A stretch of DNA of 64,000 bases from Sipunculus nudus (taxonomy: Eukaryota > Annelida > Sipuncula > Golfingiida > Sipunculidae): assembly GCA_026874595.1 (NCBI GenBank), contig CM049316.1, positions 61,699,676 through 61,763,675 on the forward strand. Reading direction: 5' to 3'. The position numbers and the translations under genes are program-made. The notes beneath the pieces were generated by a model. It saw only the letters and a list, made by a program, of their open reading frames with translations. It had not been told where the DNA came from and did no database searches. Of this stretch, positions 58,881-64,000 are shown in pieces; the stretch's first letter is position 1, and each line of letters opens with the position of its first letter.

Positions 58881-59245
58881 CTCGGACTCACAAGAGTACG
58901 ACTCTGCTGTTTAGGGATTGTTGGAGTAAAAAACTGAACCCCACAATGCACCTCGGTTTCTAAATACACCAGTGACGTAGGTATAAATGTTGTATAGAGG
59001 ACAATGTAGTCCGTTCATGTGTGTTGGATAAGAATTGTTTCAAGGCAAATTACATAAACATTGGTGTTTTGTGGTATGGACTTCACGGAATAAGTAATAT
59101 CTTGCAAGCAAGCACATGTGAAATGTAAACAATAAGTGTTTCATTGAAATAAAAAAAAATTTTAATTTTAAAGTTTGACATTTGAGACAAGTAGTCCTAG
59201 CCATCCCACAGTGCCCAAACCGAAGAGGTTTGTTACCGTAAATAA
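58870..59245 (-). repeat. Reverse copy of the 9200-9690 repeat family
   Basis: It runs from GCAGACTCGGACTC and GAGTACGACTCTGCTG through GGGATTGTTGGAGT and CCCCACAATGCACC to GACAAGTAGTCCTAG, CCACAGTGCCC and CGAAGAGGTT. This is the reverse complement order of the 9200-9690 copy. Confidence 0.7.
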
Positions 59246-59789
59246 CAATAATCTTGTTCAAAAGTACTCCATTACATTAAATTAGAAGAAGTCTGCGCTC
59301 GTGGCTTGGGTTCAGGAGATTGCCAGGTGACTTCACCGTCTGGCTCTGTTATTTAATTCGTTTCCAATGAACCTTCATTTCCTTTCAAATTTTATCCAAA
59401 GGCTGAAATGGTCTCCAGCTTCCCTGAAAGCACCGTCGCGTCTCAAGGATTGTTTGGTAAAACTACTTGCTATCCGGGCTGTGAAAATGTAAACGGCAAA
59501 TGTACCCCTTACTTACACGAAGGATTAAACATCAAATATATTACTTGCTTGGACTTCTCTCTAAATTTCTTTAAGATTTTTATTTGATAATATTCGTTAA
59601 TACTATCATATTTATGAAACGCATATAATATAAAAACTACATTATTGATAATGCAGCTTCGCAATGAGTAACAATGATATTATAGGTAACAATGACCGCG
59701 AAAAATGACTCTATAATTATGTCAAATTTATACCTTAATCTTAACGATACGCTCCTCGCGTTATTCACTGCAGTCGTCCCAGATCTCCC

Positions 59790-59965
59790 TTGTATTTGGA
59801 GCTGGATGCACAATGCTATAGCACGCTGTAATTAGTCTGATTACCATTGTTTGCTCTGTGCCAACCCTGGTGGTCAGACCCAGAGAAACGTGCTAACAAA
59901 GCAGTGGTCATAGCCATGGAGATCTGCTACGACTGCAGTGAGGAGCGTATCTTGATGATAACACT
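59790..59965 (+). repeat. Copy of the 48955-49225 repeat family
   Basis: It contains TGCTCTGTGCCAACCCTGGTGG, CAGACCCAGAGAAACGTGCT, AACAAAGCAGTGGTCA and GACTGCAGTGAGGAGC, in the family order. Confidence 0.45.
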
Positions 59966-59969
59966 TGAG

Positions 59970-61440
59970 ATTACACCTACTAGTGCCTTTTAGTACCTAA
60001 CTCCTTGTCAATGCAAGAAAACTGATACACGATTTCTGATGATTCTGACAAGAATCGATACATTTTCTGATGGCTCTGAAAATAATCGATGTGAATACTT
60101 CTTCATAGACCAGTATAGCAAACCGATTTGGCACGTATATAAGATTCTTCTTGTCTGTTTTGCCAAAAATAAACAACAACAAATCTGGAGAATCTGTTAG
60201 GTTTATAAGATTTAAACATGTTGCATTTTGCTGGATTTATACGGACAGTGTCGGAAATATGACATTTCTTGGTTATTTAAATAAATTTATGGTCCATGTT
60301 AACATATTTCCCATAATCCTAATCAGGGATGGATTAAGAGGGGAGGGGGGGGGGAACTATTCTGAAAAAACAATCTGGGAAATAGAAAAATATACGCTTA
60401 TTACCAAAATACAGCGAGAGATTTTGTGTCCCGCGCCATTTTCTATTTAAGATTGCAGCATTACACCCTAAACATTCAAATTTTTTATATACTACTCCAC
60501 CCCCCACCCCGGCCATGCCATTGATCATGAGCCTTCTGTAAAATTCTAAAATCTTCTATCTGCAATACTAATATATGTGTTCTTTACAATACAGTATAGA
60601 AAAATTAAAATATGACATGAAAGAAGAAAATTGCAGAATTTATATCTTTCATTTCATAGATCTAAATCTATATTATAAATTATTAAGGAATATTGCGGGA
60701 TTATGTGCCAACAAAATATAATTATACATTGAGAATCGGAGCAGCTATGACAGTACAATATGGACGACGAATGAAATATAGACACCGAATGAGAAATAAT
60801 TATAACAAGTGACAAGATAATGGTTCTTATGATCTTATTTGACCAAACCCGGAAGACAAACGATTACCGAAAGTAACAACTACTTAATCGTCAATATCTG
60901 TCAGAACGCTCCAGTAATTCGTCACACGAGCTAAAAGATGATTTCATTAAGTACAAATGGTTGGACGAAGAGATGTTTGACGAAAAGAAGATTAAATAGA
61001 TGGATGACGAGTGCGGAGTAAGTCACGGCCATTAATGTCTGCTTCGATGGAATATCCAGCTCATGAAAGACTGTACTTGAGATCAGGATAGTTAGAAAAA
61101 TATTTCAAGACCTAGAGCTTTTATAATGTCATAATCGTTAGCATAAAAAATTGACATACTAGCATATTACTCGTTTTTCCATTGTCATTGCCATTAAGAC
61201 AGGTTCGCTAGACTTAGGCCGGAAATGTGCGGATCGGGGTTTCCATGGACCGAGTTGACATGAGCTGAGTTCACAGGCGTAGTTTCGGATAGATGGCGCA
61301 GCGATAGACCCTTCGTGAAATAATGTCACATTCCTCAAGATAAAGAGGGGGGGGGGGGGTAATGGCAAATTACTGCCTTTCGGACATTCTTGGCATCGAA
61401 CCATTAGAATATAGAACAAAAACAGCAATTCATTGGCCAC
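59970..61440. other. Intergenic DNA
   Basis: A G-run at 60341-60354 and another at 61346-61358 look like poly-G repeat relics. Small open frames have no supporting features. Confidence 0.45.
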
Positions 61441-61444
61441 AAAG

Positions 61445-61720
61445 GCACGACAAAAGCACTACATGCTTGTTGGTCTGATTCTTGGCCCTGTGCCAGAAAC
61501 GATGTTATCTAACCAACGAGAGCGGGTGCTTCATGATTAAAATACAGGCTTGATGCACAAAGCAATACCACCCTCTCATCGGTCTGATCACAATTCTGTG
61601 CTCTGTGCGCACCCTTGTGTTCTTGCCCAGAGAAACTTGCCATACAGAGCAGCGGTTACACAAAAGGTTGTATGGAACGCCTGCAGCTGTGTGACCACTG
61701 CGTGAGAAGCAGTGCTTGTT
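61445..61720 (+). repeat. Copy of the 48955-49225 repeat family
   Basis: It contains GGTCTGATTCTTGGCCCTG, TGCTCTGTGCGCACCC, GCCCAGAGAAACTTGCC, AGAGCAGCGGTTACAC and GCAGCTGTGTGACCACTGC. Confidence 0.45.
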
Positions 61721-61939
61721 TTTTTCTGGCCCTTGTTTCTTGACATCAATAAGTGAATAATTACTAATACATGTATATGTAATTACTAGTGACTAGTAGT
61801 GACCAGTAGCCTACTTCTTATTGCTAGTGGTCAGGCCCAGGGATAATACGTTCCATCCCCTTTGTGTCTGACGCTTGAAGACTCGATATAATTCTAGACT
61901 TCATAAAAACACTTTACTGATAAATTATCAGATAACAGA

Positions 61940-63502
61940 AACAAGTAACCCATGGGTCATGACGCTCAGCTGACTGGGTAGAGATTTGCAAAAGTAAATT
62001 TTATCATCTGAATGGTAGTATATAACCATTGAACTGAAGCATCAAATAGATTAACCAACAGGCTGAGATTGTGTCTGTATTAATATATCTCAAACATAGA
62101 GAAAAAATGCGTAAACTTTAAAAAAATACATGTGGTGCCACCAGGCTGCAGAAACTGAGTTAACACTCCATGATCAATATCCATGAAAACAATTATGGTG
62201 ATCTCTGCATTAGTTGTTCAGATACTTCAGCTTTTGTATCAAATTTTCCATTATTCTGAGGGATACTTTGGAGTCCTATAGCTTGAAGGATATGGGAAAC
62301 AGAGACCTAATTTCAGGTTTCCACAAACACTTTTCATGGGCCTCCTTGCGTGACAAGAATGAAGATTCTAGGTCCAGTTGTTACAATTTGTACCCTGTCG
62401 ACAGATAACTACATCCTTAAAGGTCTAAAAAATAGAGAAAAAATGGTAAAAATTTGAAAAATACAGATGGCGCCACCAGTCTGCCCAAATTGATGAAACA
62501 TCTCATGATCAATATGTTTGCCAAAAAATCATGACCATCAGTGTAGTTTATCAAATATTGAAGTTTTTTTTAATGAAATTTTTTACTATTCTGGGGGGTA
62601 CTTTGGGGCCCCATAGCTCGAAGGATATGGGTAACAGAGACCAAACTCTAGTTTCCAAGGAGACCTTTCATAGGTCTCACAGAATGTAAAAGAATGAAGA
62701 TTCTAGGTCCAGTCTTTACGATTTCTGCCCTATTAACAGATGTTCACATTTTTAAAGGTCTCAAAAATAGAGAAAAAAATTCGTAAAAAATCGAAAAATA
62801 CAGGTGGCGCCACCAGTCTGCAGGAACTGATGGAACATCTCATGATCAATATGTATGCCAAAAATCATGACCATCAGTGATGTAGTTAATGAGATATTGA
62901 AGTTTTTGTATGAAATTTTTGACTATGCTGGGGGGTACTTTGGGGCCCCATAGCTCAAAGGATATGGGTAACAGAGACCTAATTTCTGGTTTCCATGGAG
63001 ACTTTTCATAGGTCTCACAGAATGTAAAAAATGAAGATTCTAGGTCCAGTCTTTACGATTTGTGCCCTGTTAACAGATGTTCACATTTTTAAAGGTCTCA
63101 AAAATAGGGAAAAAAATCGTAAAAAAATCGAAAATTAAAGGTAGCGTCACCAGTCTGCAGGAACTGATGGAACATCTCATGATCAATATGTATGCCAAAA
63201 TCATGACCATCAGTGATGTAGTTAATGAGATATTGAAGTTTTTGTATGAAATTTTTGACTATTCTGGGGGGTACTTTGGGGCCCCATAGCTCAAAGGAAA
63301 TGGGTAACAGAGACCTGATTCCAGGTTTCCAAGGAGATTTTTATGGACCTCTCTGGATGTAAAGTAAGAAGATTCCAGGTCCAGCGGTTACGATTTGTGC
63401 CTTGTTAACGGACAGACGGCCGGACGGCCGGAGGGCCGGACGGACGACGGACAAAGAGTGATCGCTATAGCTCAGATGACTTACAGTCAACTGAGTTAAA
63501 AA
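61940..63502 (+). repeat. Element with ACCCATGGGTC end and four ~337-bp tandem units
   Basis: The left end is TAACCCATGGGTC...CGCTCAGCTGA. Palindrome sites or variants lie at 62131, 62466, 62803 (exact GGTGGCGCCACC) and 63141, with steps of 335, 337 and 338. Each unit has CTGATGGAACATCTCATGAT, GGGGCCCCATAGCTC, GGATATGGGTAACAGAGACC, AGGTTTCCAAGGAGA and AAGATTCTAGGTCCAG. The tail is GGACGGCCGGACGG repeats, then GTGATCGCTATAGCTCAGAT and a run of A. The tail matches the (reversed) left end of the 51379-52862 element. Confidence 0.92.
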
Positions 63503-63703
63503 ATAGATTAGTGAAAAAGATGCATGTGAACAATTTATAAAAATGTATTTAAATTTACCTTGAAAAAAAAAAATATCCCCAAATGATCAGAAAAAAATAG
63601 GAAATATTGGGAAAATATTATTATTATTATCATCATTATTAATAACAATTAAATTGATAATAATTGTTAATATTATTATTATTACTATATATATTATATA
63701 TAT

Positions 63704-63769
<66 letters not shown>

Positions 63770-64000
63770 TCTAAACTACGTCTCCGGTTCAAGTGAGGAA
63801 GGTCTAACAATGCTTCATAGGTTTGCCGCAATATTTATATTTAAAATAAAATATCACATTTTCCATTTAATATTTTTTTGGGTAAAACCAGTATACATCA
63901 GCACAGAGTCATTTTTATCCTTACTCACCAGAAAGCGCCATCCCCAGGAAAAAAATCTTAACGCTTTTTAAACAGTTCTTGAAATTAAACCCCTGAATTT
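63503..64000. other. AT-rich right edge
   Basis: Simple-sequence DNA, then about 230 bases without recognisable features up to the window end. Confidence 0.5.
63635..63769. repeat. (ATT)n-like and (TA)n microsatellite
   Basis: ATTATTATTATT-type sequence passes into a TA run of about 54 bases ending at 63769. Confidence 0.95.

Overview
The window is animal nuclear DNA, AT-rich, with spliced genes, long introns, many microsatellites and poly-G runs, and repeats filling most of the sequence. The repeats built on 'GTGACCTTGACCTTTGACC', on 'ACCCATGGGTC...CGCTCAGCTGA' and on GGACGGACGG tails resemble those I associate with mollusc genomes, so a mollusc or a close lophotrochozoan relative is my inference. 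The sequence does not fix the species.

Three protein-coding genes can be rebuilt with confidence. (1) SNRPB, the spliceosomal Sm protein B/B', lies on the + strand in five coding exons (44253-49601). All junctions are GT/AG and in phase, and they give 206 residues. (2) An intronless C-type-lectin-like membrane protein lies on the - strand (14090-15292). (3) An orphan class-A-like seven-helix receptor with a long N-terminal region lies on the - strand in three exons (28408-31621). There is also one structurally complete initiator tRNA-Met (19446-19517, +). Three weaker coding candidates are a three-exon micro-ORF (4102-7636, -), an LRR-like internal exon (27157-27295, -) and a first-exon candidate (53920-54042, +).

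The rest is mobile and repetitive DNA. Left end (1-2780): a palindrome-bearing tandem array flanked by two copies of a poly-G-led repeat. 8.5-9.0 kb: a hAT-like MITE with near-matching 8-bp target duplications. 9.2-12.2 kb: dispersed repeats, a nine-unit 145-bp array and a further palindrome array. 18.2-18.6 kb: a foldback element. 21-28 kb: SINE-like and other dispersed repeats. 29.4-31 kb: MITEs inside both receptor introns. 32.9-33.6 kb: a 51-bp minisatellite. 34-36.8 kb: a decayed L2/Rex1-type LINE. 40-43 kb: more MITE copies. 44.6-45.3 kb: a hAT-like MITE with exact 8-bp target duplications inside SNRPB intron 1. 51.4-52.9 kb and 61.9-63.5 kb: two members of a repeat superfamily with shared ends and different interiors. 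55.8-56.4 kb: a 33-bp minisatellite. 57.4-58.9 kb: a tandem duplication.

The genes show no operon-like or functional link to each other. The most unusual signal is the superfamily of elements with conserved termini and different tandem cores, several carrying the same 12-bp palindrome GGTGGCGCCACC.
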